A stretch of 64,000 bases of DNA from Bacillota bacterium (GTDB taxonomy: Bacteria > Bacillota > Clostridia > Acetivibrionales > DSM-27016). Positions 44,148 through 53,836 of the stretch are shown here, piece by piece (within the stretch, counting starts at the first letter, position 1; each line of letters starts with the position of its first letter). The stretch spans positions 29,144 through 93,143 of the forward strand of contig JAEWDM010000036.1 of NCBI GenBank assembly GCA_023390115.1, read 5' to 3'. Under the pieces are notes generated by a model. It was not told the DNA's origin and did no database searches. It saw only the letters and a list, made by a program, of their open reading frames with translations. Position numbers and translations under genes: made by a program.

Positions 44148-45797
44148 ATGTACAAAAATAGAAGCAAATTGGTTTTTATAGCCATATGTGTATTGCTGCT
44201 TTCTCTGGCTCTGCGCATTTTTTATCTCCAGACGTACGCAGCAGACAAGCTTTCTAAAGCCGCATCGTCACAGAGAATATCCAACTCCGTAATACAGAAG
44301 CCCAGAGGGAATATATTGGACAGGAACGGAATATCCTTTACTGGAAGGAATAAAAAGTCAATGATTGTGTTGAAGCCTCTTTATTTAAGAGGCAGGGAGG
44401 AGGATATAAGAAAAGCTGCGGGTATTCTTGGAGTTAACTTTAACACTATAAGAAGAGAAATAGATATAAGGCAGGAGCCTATTATATTTGAAGCAGATCA
44501 ATACACAAAGAATATAATTTTAAAGGAAAATATACAGGGAATATCGGTAATTAACTATCTGGACAGATACAGCCCGGACAGTCTGGCAAGACATGTGGTG
44601 GGATACTTAAACAGCGTGGATAAGACGGGAGAGGCAGGTATTGAAAAAAGCTATGATGGACTGCTTAAGTATGCTCAGAAAAACTTTGTGGGTATTATTA
44701 CAGACGCAAAAAATAATGCTCTCGAGGGCATGGGCTACAGGCTTGTGGCGGAGGATACCGCCCAAAAGGTAAATGTGAGGCTCACGCTGGATTATCATAT
44801 TCAGAAGATAGTTGAAGAGGTCATGGACAGGAACTCTATAAAAGGGGCTGTTGTTGTGGAGGCTGTTGACAGCGGGGACATAGTTGCCATTTCAAGCAAG
44901 CCGGATTTTGATCCTGATAATGTTCAGGCCTTTCTTAACAGTTCTGAAAAGGAGCTGTTCAATAAGGCAGTCGCATCATACAATATGGGCTCTATATTTA
45001 AAATTATCGACGTAGCGGAGGCGCTGGAAGGAAATGTGGGATATATGGAGGAGTATTTCTGCGGAGGCTCCGTAAAGCTGGGGAACAGGGTATTTGGCTG
45101 CCACAAAGAGGAGGGGCACGGCTGGGTTGATTTGAAAAAGGCATTTGCCATGTCCTGTAATTCATATTTCATTGAGATGGGAATAAGATTGGGGCATGAT
45201 AACATAATTGACATGGCAAAGAGGTTTGGGCTGGGAAGCGCTGCGGGAATAAAAGCTCAGGGAATCAGTGAATCTGCGGGGAGGCTGCCCTCAAAAACAG
45301 AAAGCCATACAAAAGGGGACACTGCAAACATGTCCATAGGCCAGGGGGAGGTTATGGTCACTCCCGTACAGGTTGCGGATATAGTTGCAACAGTTGCTAA
45401 CGGGGGCATTAAGAATAAAATCAACATAGTGGATTCAATAGTGGATGATGAGGGGAACATATTAAAAAAAATACGTGTGACCGAAAGCAGGAGAATAATA
45501 CGGAAGGACACCGCAGAGCTTATTAAAGAGCTTATGGAGGAAGTAATAACAAACGGTACCGGAACAAAAGCGAATCTTGAGGAATTCGGAGGATCAGGGG
45601 GTAAGACAGGCAGTGCCGAAACGGGGCAGCTTATTGAAGGGCAAAGCGTCGTGCAGGCATGGTTTGCAGGGTATTTCCCCGCAGAACGGCCTAAATATGC
45701 AGTGGCTGTGTTTGTAGAAAACGGTAAAATGGGCAATGAGGCAGCCGCACCTGTATTCAGGCAAATAGGAGAGGAGATTATAAAAAAGGGATATTAA
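44148..45797 (+). CDS. Class B penicillin-binding protein (transpeptidase)
   Basis: The 549-aa protein has an N-terminal membrane anchor (residues 8-25), a dimerisation segment starting QKPRGNILDRNG, and a transpeptidase domain with SIFK (Ser282), SCN (Ser336) and KTG (Lys486) motifs. It cross-links peptidoglycan and resembles PBP2/SpoVD-like proteins; it has no PASTA domain. Which process (division, elongation or sporulation) it serves cannot be decided. The ribosome binding site lies in the arm of a terminator-like hairpin. An ATG at 44130 is the alternative start. Confidence 0.9.
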   Translation: MYKNRSKLVFIAICVLLLSLALRIFYLQTYAADKLSKAASSQRISNSVIQKPRGNILDRNGISFTGRNKKSMIVLKPLYLRGREEDIRKAAGILGVNFNTIRREIDIRQEPIIFEADQYTKNIILKENIQGISVINYLDRYSPDSLARHVVGYLNSVDKTGEAGIEKSYDGLLKYAQKNFVGIITDAKNNALEGMGYRLVAEDTAQKVNVRLTLDYHIQKIVEEVMDRNSIKGAVVVEAVDSGDIVAISSKPDFDPDNVQAFLNSSEKELFNKAVASYNMGSIFKIIDVAEALEGNVGYMEEYFCGGSVKLGNRVFGCHKEEGHGWVDLKKAFAMSCNSYFIEMGIRLGHDNIIDMAKRFGLGSAAGIKAQGISESAGRLPSKTESHTKGDTANMSIGQGEVMVTPVQVADIVATVANGGIKNKINIVDSIVDDEGNILKKIRVTESRRIIRKDTAELIKELMEEVITNGTGTKANLEEFGGSGGKTGSAETGQLIEGQSVVQAWFAGYFPAERPKYAVAVFVENGKMGNEAAAPVFRQIGEEIIKKGY

Positions 45798-46028
45798 TTA
45801 TGAGAGCGCGATTCTGTTACAGGACACTAGTTGACAAACGATGGTAAGTATTTTATAATACTTTTTGTAGAAATTAATGGAATATTATCGGGAATAATGG
45901 TAGAATTGCATATATTAAGGAGTCGATTAATAGGAATATTCAACATAATTAGCAAGGGATGGCTAATGCGCATCGGCACCTCAATAAATTCGTAACGGAA
46001 AAAATTGTTCCCGGAAGATATTTTTAGC
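45798..46028. other. Gap with a strong promoter and no ORF
   Basis: After the consensus promoter at 45831-45859 there is no credible ORF on either strand, but there are local stems such as ATTAGC-AAGGGATG-GCTAAT near 45945. A non-coding RNA is possible; I matched it to no known family. Confidence 0.4.
45831..45859 (+). promoter_or_regulatory. Consensus sigma-A promoter
   Basis: TTGACA (45831-45836), 17 bp, TATAAT (45854-45859): a perfect match on the plus strand, pointing into a 350-bp gene-free stretch. Confidence 0.75.
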
Positions 46029-46216
46029 ATTTGCACCGGTTTTTAGCTAAGGATGTCGGAGAAGGCAAAAAACTAATGGGGAGCATTATAGTCTTTTGCA
46101 AAGGAAATAACCTTAACTTTAAGGACTGCGTTGAATTAAGGGCTGTAAAAGCTGGGGCTGAGAAAAATACGAAGCAGGCAGGCGTGAGGCATCCTTAGTT
46201 AAAAATTCGTGCAAAT
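46029..46216. repeat. 188-bp element bounded by a 27-bp inverted repeat
   Basis: The left arm 46029-46055 and the right arm 46190-46216 are reverse complements at 23 of 27 positions. The matching blocks are ATTTGCAC, TTTTTA and CTAAGGATG; one of the mismatches would be a G-U pair in RNA. It ends two bases before the stop codon of the nitroreductase gene. It could be a MITE-like element or a long structured RNA. Confidence 0.8.
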
Positions 46217-46217
46217 A

Positions 46218-46856
46218 TTATTTTATTGAAAGCACCTCGGACAGATCCTTCATTTTTTTATCTCTGGGAGAATAAGCGGGAAAGCCTATGGGTATAAGGC
46301 TTATGAATCTATTCTCGGCAGGCTCTCCAAGAATTTTATTGATTTCTTCTCCCGCAATGACAGGATCATTCATCCAGCATGCCCCATAGCCCTTTTCGTG
46401 TATAGCCAGAAGCATGTTCTGCACCGCAGCTCCTATGGACAGCAGATCATAATTTCCATACATCCTCATAATGGCCTCATCCTGATAGCCGCAATCCTTA
46501 AAAGCCGATATAAGAGTGGGATCGAAATACTTTGCTGCCGTCATAAATACTGCTATATTAACGGGAGCCTTTGCAAAAAACGTTGACAGTTTCCTTCTGG
46601 AAGACAAATACTCATGTGATAATTCTCCGCTCTTAACCGCCAATATGCTTTCTGTCTTTTTAATAACAGCCTCCTCTATCTTATGGATTATCTGCCTGTC
46701 CTTTATCGCCACGAATTTCCAGCATTGGCTGTTACAGCCGCTTGGGGCGCTTATGGCAGCACTGATAAAATATTTTATGTCCTCGAGTGGTATGTCTTTA
46801 TCTTCAAATTTTCTGATGCTTCTTCTTTTAGATGCAAATTCTAAAAAATTACTCAT
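46218..46856 (-). CDS. Nitroreductase family flavoprotein
   Basis: The 212-aa protein has FASKRRSIRKFEDKDIPLED at residues 7-26 (FMN contact), SAPSGCNSQCWKFVAI near 38 and YGACWMNDPVIAG near 158, all typical of the nitroreductase superfamily. It would use FMN and NAD(P)H to reduce an aromatic or quinone substrate. The start at 46856 follows AAGGAGGC. No partner gene is evident. Confidence 0.88.
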   Translation of the reverse strand: MSNFLEFASKRRSIRKFEDKDIPLEDIKYFISAAISAPSGCNSQCWKFVAIKDRQIIHKIEEAVIKKTESILAVKSGELSHEYLSSRRKLSTFFAKAPVNIAVFMTAAKYFDPTLISAFKDCGYQDEAIMRMYGNYDLLSIGAAVQNMLLAIHEKGYGACWMNDPVIAGEEINKILGEPAENRFISLIPIGFPAYSPRDKKMKDLSEVLSIK

Positions 46857-47110
46857 TGCATAGCCTCCTTAAACTGTAAATGTGTGCTGATGTAATTATA
46901 GCATATTCTTATTTATAAAGCCATGAAGTAAAGGACGGATAGAGTGGAATTTGTTTTGGCTTTTGTTAAAGTATTGAATTAAATGCCTTAATATGATAAA
47001 TTAAATCTAAATATAGAAATAATAGAGAATTAAGTTAGCTGGTGCTGTGTTTAGCAGGATATTACAGTCAGGCTTTTTTCAACTTTAAATTTTTCAAGCA
47101 GGTGAAAAGT

Positions 47111-48901
47111 ATGCTTTTATCAGCTCTTATACAGCGGCTTAACGATATAAAAATAAGGAATAAGCTGATGCTTGCTTTTGTGCTGGTCGTGTTTGTTCCT
47201 CTTGTTTTTGCAGGTGCGGTGCTTACATCCAGATTCAGGCAGGCAGCGCTTGAGGATGCCGTAAAGGATATGGATAACGCTATCCTGCGTATAAAAAATT
47301 CCACCGAGGATATTTTAAAAGTTCCCATAAATGTTTCAGTAGAATTAATGTTTGATTCAAGGCTGAAAAAACTGGTCAGCACGAGACATGATTCCGTACT
47401 CAGTGTAGTTATGGCGTACAGGGAATATGACGATATCAACGAGAAGCTGAGAAATCACAGCGGGGAGATATCCAACATAAGACTGTATGTTGACAACCCC
47501 ACGCTTATAGCTAATTGGTGCTACATACAGCCCGAGGAGGAAATTGTAAATTCTTTATGGTACTTAGAAGCAGTAAAATCAAAGGGCCTTATAGGATGGA
47601 ACTATATACCCGATGAAACCAAAGCAAACGAAAAATTTTTCTCCCTGGTACGCAAAATAAACCTTTCAGGCTACGGCAGCTATGGAATTCTTGTTATCAG
47701 CATAAAAAAAGCCTGCTTGAACTCGGCATTGGACCAGGAAGCCTTTGAAACGGTTATTGCGGATTCAAATGACTATATTGTAGCGGCAAATAATGATGCC
47801 TATATAGGCAAAACCCTGAGTGAGATTGGGCTTTTTATGGGCGATGCACCTGAAAACGGAATGTTTGATCAGGCCATCAAAGGAGAGCCCTCAAGGATAA
47901 TTGTCAAGGAATTGAAAACTTATGCCAGCATCAATGGACTGAAAATAGTATCTGTTGTTTCTTCCGACAGTATTTTTAGAAAAAGCAACCAAATCCTTAT
48001 GCAGAGCTTTTTTATTGTTTCAGTAAGCTGCATTGCCGCAATTCTGCTTGTTTTTATTGTTTCATGGCTTTTGTCCAAAAGAATTACCAGGCTCAGCATG
48101 ACAATGCGCCAGGCAGCGGACGGCAATCTGGATATCTGCCCGGACATCGGCGGGGATGACGAAATAGGACAGCTTTCCAGGCAGTTCAATAACATGCTGC
48201 GCAGTATTAAAAATTTGATATTCGAAGTAAATGAATCCAATATACAAAAAAATCAGCTTCAGCAAAAGCAAAACGAGCTGAGGCTGAAAATGATGGCAAG
48301 CCAGATGAACCCCCATTTTTTATTTAATGCTCTTGAGTCAATACGAATAAACTCACTCATTAAAGGGCAGACGGAAACAGCCCATATTGTAAAAACTCTG
48401 GGCAAGCTTATTAGAAAAAAGCTGGAGGTCAGTACCCAGGACATTCCTCTTAAGTATGAAATAGATATGATACGCTGCTACCTGGAAATTGAGAAATTCC
48501 GTTATAAGGATAAGCTGAGCTATAAGCTGGAGGTGAGTGCATGTGCCGAGGACGTATACATACCCCCTTTGACAATTCAGCCTATTGTAGAAAATGCTTT
48601 GCGCTATGGAGTTTCGGGTATAGACGGAAGATGCAATGTATGTGTTGAGGCCCATGTAATGAATAATGAGCTTAGCGTTTGCGTGACAGACCACGGAGAC
48701 GGAATAGAGAGGGATAAAATGGACAAAATTCAGGGGCTGCTTAAATGTAAGGATGGAGAAGAGGAGGGGCATATAGGATTGAAAAATGTAAATATGAGGC
48801 TTAAGCTGACCTACGGTGAAAAATATGGAGTTACTGTTGAAAGCAAGCTTGGCCGGGGGACTCGGGTATTCATCCTATTTCCTGTGGGGGAGGGATTGTA
48901 A
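47111..48901 (+). CDS. Sensor histidine kinase, YesM/LytS-type
   Basis: The 596-aa protein has TM1 (about residues 17-40), an extracellular sensor domain of about 240 residues, TM2 (about 295-318), a HAMP domain and a His_kinase/HATPase part. The phosphorylation motif is NPHFLFNALESIRI with His402; the N-box PLTIQPIVENALRYGV and G-box GRGTRVFIL follow. It pairs with the overlapping response regulator to sense a sugar or oligosaccharide outside the cell. The start ATG 47111 follows AGGTG. Confidence 0.92.
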   Translation: MLLSALIQRLNDIKIRNKLMLAFVLVVFVPLVFAGAVLTSRFRQAALEDAVKDMDNAILRIKNSTEDILKVPINVSVELMFDSRLKKLVSTRHDSVLSVVMAYREYDDINEKLRNHSGEISNIRLYVDNPTLIANWCYIQPEEEIVNSLWYLEAVKSKGLIGWNYIPDETKANEKFFSLVRKINLSGYGSYGILVISIKKACLNSALDQEAFETVIADSNDYIVAANNDAYIGKTLSEIGLFMGDAPENGMFDQAIKGEPSRIIVKELKTYASINGLKIVSVVSSDSIFRKSNQILMQSFFIVSVSCIAAILLVFIVSWLLSKRITRLSMTMRQAADGNLDICPDIGGDDEIGQLSRQFNNMLRSIKNLIFEVNESNIQKNQLQQKQNELRLKMMASQMNPHFLFNALESIRINSLIKGQTETAHIVKTLGKLIRKKLEVSTQDIPLKYEIDMIRCYLEIEKFRYKDKLSYKLEVSACAEDVYIPPLTIQPIVENALRYGVSGIDGRCNVCVEAHVMNNELSVCVTDHGDGIERDKMDKIQGLLKCKDGEEEGHIGLKNVNMRLKLTYGEKYGVTVESKLGRGTRVFILFPVGEGL

Positions 48902-49659
48902 TGTTTAACGTTATGGTTGTAGATGACGATTCCAATGTGCGTGAGGGACTAAAGCTGGTGGTGCCATGGGAAGAATACGGATTTATTATTGCAGAAGCAG
49001 CCTGTGACGGAGAGGAGGCTCTGCAAAAATACAAGAGGCAGTCATTTGATTTAATTGTTGTGGATATGCGCCTTCCTAAGGCAAATGGTCTTGAGCTTAT
49101 ATCCTCCATACGCAAAATGGATTCACGTGTACATTTTCTTGTCTTGAGCGGGTATGCCGATTTTGAGTATGCAAAAAGGTCTATCGACTGCAGGGTTGAC
49201 GGGTATATACTTAAGCCTGTTGATGAAGAGGAGCTGATAGAATATTTAATAAAAATCGGAGAAGCACTGAAAAAGGAACGGCAAAGAGAATGGCTCGATG
49301 GAGAACAGGACTTTGCTGTGATTCTGGAGGAGGGGAGCAATGAAATTCTTATAAAAAAGATGCTTGCCTTTATAGAAGAAAATTATAGTGATAAGCTTAC
49401 CCTTGAAATGTGTGCGGGCAAGTTCAATTATGGGAGCGGATATTTGGGAAGGCTGTTTAAAAAGCACATGGGGGAAAGCTTTAATACTTACCTGGACAGG
49501 GTCAGAATACAAAAGGCAAAGGATCTGCTTTTAAGGGGTATGAAGGTATATCAGGTAGCAGAGCTTACAGGCTATTCCAATGTTGATTATTTTAACCTTA
49601 AGTTCAGAAAATACTTAGGTATTTCGCCATCGCAATTTCGTAAAAGGAAGGATTTATAG
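48901..49659 (+). CDS. Response regulator with AraC-type DNA-binding domain (YesN type)
   Basis: The 252-aa protein has an N-terminal receiver domain (VVDDDSNVREGLKLVVPWEE; phospho-acceptor Asp55 in VVDMRLPKANG) and a C-terminal AraC double helix-turn-helix ending YFNLKFRKYLGISPSQFRKR. Its ATG shares a base with the kinase stop codon. It probably activates the downstream ABC transporter genes in response to the kinase. Confidence 0.93.
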   Translation: MFNVMVVDDDSNVREGLKLVVPWEEYGFIIAEAACDGEEALQKYKRQSFDLIVVDMRLPKANGLELISSIRKMDSRVHFLVLSGYADFEYAKRSIDCRVDGYILKPVDEEELIEYLIKIGEALKKERQREWLDGEQDFAVILEEGSNEILIKKMLAFIEENYSDKLTLEMCAGKFNYGSGYLGRLFKKHMGESFNTYLDRVRIQKAKDLLLRGMKVYQVAELTGYSNVDYFNLKFRKYLGISPSQFRKRKDL

Positions 49660-49782
49660 CAGGCATTTACAATTTTTATAGGAATTTTATTCAAATTTGA
49701 TTGGTATTACTTAATATATTTTTAATATATAATACAATTATGGTAAATAAAATACTCCAATTTATAAAGGAGAGGGTTAATT

Positions 49783-50742
49783 TTGAAGCCGCTTGTAACT
49801 GCAAACACTCCTCCAAACAGAAGGCCGGAAGGAAAAAGATTCTGGAGCATTGCTTGGAAGCAGCGTTATCTGTATCTTATGTCTTTGCCTTTTGTAGTAT
49901 GGTTGATTGTATTTTGTTATGTCCCTATATGGGGCTGGATTATGGCTTTTCAAAATTATAAACCGGGGAGGCCCTTGTTTGAGCAAAAATGGGTGGGCCT
50001 TGACAACTTTTTAAAGCTCTTTACAGACGAAAGATTCTACCTTACAATGAGAAACACATTGGCTATGAGCATTATGGGTCTTATTGGAGGGTTTATATTT
50101 CCTATTTTGTTTGCAATACTTATAAACGAGATAAGGAATCAGTTTTTTAAAAGGACAGTTCAGACAATATCGTATCTTCCCCATTTTGTTTCATGGGTAG
50201 TTGCCGCAGGGTTAATTACCCAAATTCTTTCTATTGACGGGGGAATAGTAAACGAATTCTTAGTGAGACTTCATATTATTGACGAGCCTATTCAGTTTTT
50301 TACCAAGGGAGGCCTCTTCTGGATTATTGTTACCCTTGCGGATTTGTGGAAAGAGACAGGCTGGAATGCAATAATATATCTTGCCGCAATAGTGGGAATA
50401 GATCAGGAGTTGTACCAGGCGGCTTATGTGGATGGGGCAGGGCGCATGAGGCGCATATGGCATATTACACTTCCCGGTATCCGCCCGACTGTCATTATTG
50501 TCTTCATACTATCAATAGGTAATTTGATAAGAATAGGCTTTGAAAAACAATTCTTACTTGGGAATGCTTTGATCATGGATTATTCCGAGGTTCTTGAGTT
50601 ATATGTTCTGAATTATGGAATTAAGCTGTCCAGATATTCCTACGGAACTGCAATAGGGGTGTTCAGCTCGGTGGTAAGTGTAGTTCTCTTGTTTGCAGCC
50701 AATAAAATATTTAAGAAAATTACCAGTGAAAGCGTTTATTGA
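49783..50742 (+). CDS. ABC transporter permease, LplB/YteP type
   Basis: The 319-aa protein has six membrane segments and the MalF-like EAA loop (YQAAYVDGAGRMRRIWHITL near residue 209). The sequence MSLPFVVWLIVFCYVPIWGW belongs to the oligosaccharide (LplB) permease group. It starts at TTG 49783 after AAGGAGAGGG. It joins the next permease and a separate ATPase, not encoded here, to import a carbohydrate. Confidence 0.92.
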   Translation: MKPLVTANTPPNRRPEGKRFWSIAWKQRYLYLMSLPFVVWLIVFCYVPIWGWIMAFQNYKPGRPLFEQKWVGLDNFLKLFTDERFYLTMRNTLAMSIMGLIGGFIFPILFAILINEIRNQFFKRTVQTISYLPHFVSWVVAAGLITQILSIDGGIVNEFLVRLHIIDEPIQFFTKGGLFWIIVTLADLWKETGWNAIIYLAAIVGIDQELYQAAYVDGAGRMRRIWHITLPGIRPTVIIVFILSIGNLIRIGFEKQFLLGNALIMDYSEVLELYVLNYGIKLSRYSYGTAIGVFSSVVSVVLLFAANKIFKKITSESVY

Positions 50743-50763
50743 CGGAGGGAGGTGTTTTTCTTT

Positions 50764-51666
50764 ATGCAATCCGAGACTTTATCTACAAGAAGCAGCATTT
50801 ATGATAAAATATTTGATGTATTGTTAAACGTTGTTATGCTGTTTGTTCTGGTTATCACCATATATCCTTTCCTGAACGTTCTGGCAATTTCGTTCAATGA
50901 TTCCTCAGATACTGTCAAGGGAGGAATATATATATGGCCCAGAGTTTTCACGTTTGAGAATTACCGGACCATATTTAGTTTTGATACTCTTATAACAGGC
51001 TTTACCAACTCTGCGCTCCGTACAATAATAGGCACCTTTGCGGGGGCTGCAAGTGCGGCTATGGTGGCATATGTCTTAAGCTGCAGGGAATTTCAGGCAC
51101 GAAGGCTTTTTTCTCTTATGTTTGTAATAACAATGTATATTTCCGGGGGGATTATTCCTACCTATATGCTTATGAGAGATCTCGGCCTGTTTAACAGTTT
51201 CTGGGTATATATCATTCCGGCAATAGTTAACGTATTCAATATCTTTATAATACGCTCTTATATTGACGGTCTTCCTTATGCCCTGCAGGAGTCCGCCAAG
51301 ATTGAGGGCGCAAATGATCTGGTAATATTCTTACATATAATTATCCCTCTGTGCAAGCCGGTATTGGCCACTATTGCGCTGTTTGTGGCAGTAGGGCACT
51401 GGAATTCGTGGTTTGACACATATTTGTATAACGGTTCCAAAAAGAGCCTTACGACTTTGCAGTATGAGCTTATGAAGATCATACAGTCAACTCAAAGCGG
51501 AAACAATATCCGCAATTCCAATGCTCAGGATATAATGACCAGGGTTTCTCCCGATTCGGTAAAGATGGCTATAACCATAGTTGCAACTGTACCAATTTTA
51601 GTTGTTTATCCTTTTCTTCAAAAATATTTTGTCAAGGGAGTGACCCTTGGCGCTGTTAAAAGCTAG
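50764..51666 (+). CDS. ABC transporter permease, LplC/YtcP type
   Basis: The 300-aa protein has six membrane segments, the typical DKIFDVLLNVVMLFVLVITI opening and an EAA-like loop (LQESAKIEGANDLVIFLHII near residue 180). It ends KGVTLGAVKS, as usual for the family. The ATG at 50764 follows GGGAGG. A 49-bp palindromic repeat begins at its stop codon. Confidence 0.92.
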   Translation: MQSETLSTRSSIYDKIFDVLLNVVMLFVLVITIYPFLNVLAISFNDSSDTVKGGIYIWPRVFTFENYRTIFSFDTLITGFTNSALRTIIGTFAGAASAAMVAYVLSCREFQARRLFSLMFVITMYISGGIIPTYMLMRDLGLFNSFWVYIIPAIVNVFNIFIIRSYIDGLPYALQESAKIEGANDLVIFLHIIIPLCKPVLATIALFVAVGHWNSWFDTYLYNGSKKSLTTLQYELMKIIQSTQSGNNIRNSNAQDIMTRVSPDSVKMAITIVATVPILVVYPFLQKYFVKGVTLGAVKS

Positions 51667-51714
51667 TGCTTTTTAACACAACAAACTTCCGGGATATAAG
51701 GTATTAAAAAGCAC
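51666..51714. repeat. 49-bp palindromic repeat, copy A
   Basis: GTGCTTTTTAA (51666-51676) and TTAAAAAGCAC (51704-51714) form a perfect 11-bp inverted repeat; the loop contains AACAAACTTCCGG. A related copy is at 55139-55191. It lies between a permease gene and the binding-protein gene and may stabilise or attenuate the transcript. Confidence 0.75.
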
Positions 51715-51761
51715 CGGCTGTTTTTAAATCTATAATCTTATAATAAGGGGGAATAAGCTTT

Positions 51762-53468
51762 ATGAAAAGGAATTTAACTGCTTTAATCAGCTTTATCCTG
51801 ATTTGTGTCATGGCACTGTCCATGGCAGGCTGCGGAGGTTCTGCCGAAAAAACGGGATCAGATGCTGAGGATCAGGCCTCTCAGGCTTCAGGAAGTGAAG
51901 ATGAGGTTCTTGAGCCTATAACACTTACAATGTACTGTGCCGATCCCAGTGCTACATGGAATGAAATGAAGGACGATGTGGGTAAGGTTATAACTGAAAA
52001 GACCGGTGTCACACTTGAAATGGAATTTGCTGTGGGAGATCCTCAGCAGAAGGAAGCTCTTTTTGCTGCCAGCGGAGAATATCCCGACATTATGCAGGCC
52101 AGATACCCCAATCTTTTAGTGGATGCGGGCGCCCTTATGGATTTGACGGGACTTATTGAGGAGCATGCTCCAAACATAAAGAAAGTATATGGTGATTACC
52201 TTGTGCGCCAGCGCTGGAATCTTGAGGACCCTTCCATTTACGTAATTGCAAGCGTTGATACAGTGGATCAGCAGTTCTTTGACGCCACCGGAGGCTTTGA
52301 GCTGCAGTTTGCAGTGCTTAAGGACCAGAATTACCCTAAGATACGCACTGTAAAGGACTTCGAAAATGCTATAAAGGCATACAAGGATAAGTACCCCAAA
52401 ATTGACGGAAAAGAAACTATAGGATTGTCTCTTATTGCCGAGGACTGGAGATCGATGATTACCGTAAGGAATCCCGCCTTCTTTGCAACAGGTGCGCCGG
52501 ATGACGGAGAATGGTATATCGATCCCAAAACCTACGAGGCAAAGCAGCATTACTTAAGGCCTGAGGAAAAGGAATACTTCCGCTGGCTTAACCATGTTAA
52601 TTCTATAGGGCTTCTTGATAAGGAAACCTTTACGCAGAAGTATGACCAGTATAAGGCAAAAATTGCAACAGGAACTGTTTTGGCGCTTATAGATCAGGAA
52701 TGGCAGTATAAGGACGGGGAGGACGCCCTTAAAAAAGAGGGTAAGCATGACCGTTGCTATGCGCATTTCCCCGTTACGCTAAATGAGGACATAAAGGATC
52801 ACTCCTTCCAGAGAACCGGCTTTTCAGGAGGGCTTGGAACAAGCATTACTCAAAAGTGCAAGGACCCTGAGAGGGCAATAAAGTTCCTGGACTTTCTTGC
52901 ATCCGAGGAAGGACAGATCTTGAACAACTGGGGTATTAAGGATAAGCATTATACCGTTGACGAGAACGGGATACGGCATATGACTCCGGAGGCGCAGGAC
53001 AGGAAGGTGAATGACAACACAAACTTCACAAGAGAAAGCGGAATAAGCCAATACAGGATGAGCATAAGGTACGGCGACGGAGTTAAGGATTCGACAGGAA
53101 GTTACTATACTACAAATTTCCCCGAGCAGGTTGTAAAGGATTATACCGACGCAGAGAGAGAAATTTTGAGCAAATACAATGCTACTACCTGGCTGGATTT
53201 ATTCCCTCAGCCTTCAGAGTTTGAGGTAAAGGAATGGGGGGCGGCATGGCAGATTCAGATTCCGGTGGATTCAGATCTGCATGAGCTGAACCAGAGGTTT
53301 GACGACATTGTTAAGAAGCGTATACCTGAGGCCATATTATGTGAGCCCAGCAAGTTTGATCAGGTCTATGACAGCTTCTTGGATGAATTAAAGAGGGCGG
53401 GTGCCGATAAGGCGGGTGCCGAATATTCACAGATGATAAAGGACAGGATTAAGCTGTGGAGCAATTAG
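51762..53468 (+). CDS. Extracellular carbohydrate-binding lipoprotein (LipO/YtcQ type)
   Basis: The 568-aa protein has a lipoprotein signal with the lipobox LSMAGC near residue 19-24, a Ser/Ala/Asp-rich linker and a large solute-binding domain of the type paired with LplB/LplC permeases. It captures an oligosaccharide outside the membrane. It follows the permease genes after a palindromic repeat and ends in a terminator. Confidence 0.9.
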   Translation: MKRNLTALISFILICVMALSMAGCGGSAEKTGSDAEDQASQASGSEDEVLEPITLTMYCADPSATWNEMKDDVGKVITEKTGVTLEMEFAVGDPQQKEALFAASGEYPDIMQARYPNLLVDAGALMDLTGLIEEHAPNIKKVYGDYLVRQRWNLEDPSIYVIASVDTVDQQFFDATGGFELQFAVLKDQNYPKIRTVKDFENAIKAYKDKYPKIDGKETIGLSLIAEDWRSMITVRNPAFFATGAPDDGEWYIDPKTYEAKQHYLRPEEKEYFRWLNHVNSIGLLDKETFTQKYDQYKAKIATGTVLALIDQEWQYKDGEDALKKEGKHDRCYAHFPVTLNEDIKDHSFQRTGFSGGLGTSITQKCKDPERAIKFLDFLASEEGQILNNWGIKDKHYTVDENGIRHMTPEAQDRKVNDNTNFTRESGISQYRMSIRYGDGVKDSTGSYYTTNFPEQVVKDYTDAEREILSKYNATTWLDLFPQPSEFEVKEWGAAWQIQIPVDSDLHELNQRFDDIVKKRIPEAILCEPSKFDQVYDSFLDELKRAGADKAGAEYSQMIKDRIKLWSN

Positions 53469-53539
53469 AGTTGGCAGTACCTTACTGCGGGCATACAGCT
53501 TGCAGTAAGAATTAAATATTACAGGTTGACATAGTGGAA

Positions 53540-53583
53540 AGGCCGCTGGCATATCAGAGATGATATTGACAGCGGCTTTTTCG
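53540..53583 (+). terminator. Terminator of the sugar transporter operon
   Basis: GCCGCTG (53542-53548) pairs with CAGCGGC (53570-53576), with an inner ATATC/GATAT stem, followed by TTTTT. Confidence 0.85.
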
Positions 53584-53709
53584 GCACATTCTCATTCTTT
53601 TTCAGATTCAGGGCTCAGAGCTTTATTAAAGTTACTTTAATGAATGCCCAAATTACATTTTCGCTATTGCTTAAGCAAAATTTTCTGTCCCAGGTTGTCC
53701 AAATACTCC

Positions 53710-53738
53710 TTGATTTTATAAAATGCAATCTGTATAAT
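53710..53738 (+). promoter_or_regulatory. Sigma-A promoter for hom
   Basis: TTGATT, 17 bp and TATAAT are followed by a leader of about 90 nt before the hom start. No riboswitch or T-box motif is visible in that leader. Confidence 0.6.
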
Positions 53739-53836
53739 AAATTAATTCCATATTATTGCTATCATGTATTGCGGAACAATAAAAGGAACTGCGGGGTAAT
53801 TATTAACTATACATTTTAAGAGAGGAGGAGATTTTC

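Larger units (their letters stand above)
53469..53836. other. Intergenic region between binding protein and hom
   Basis: The left part holds the terminator at 53540-53583, the middle a perfect 12-bp palindrome TTGCTTAAGCAA (53667-53678), and the right part the hom promoter. I see no gene between 53584 and 53709. Confidence 0.5.

Noticed and set aside
45827..46036. 69-codon reverse-strand frame in the 45.8-46.2 kb gap
   Set aside because: It has no ribosome binding site, no family resemblance and overlaps the strong plus-strand promoter.
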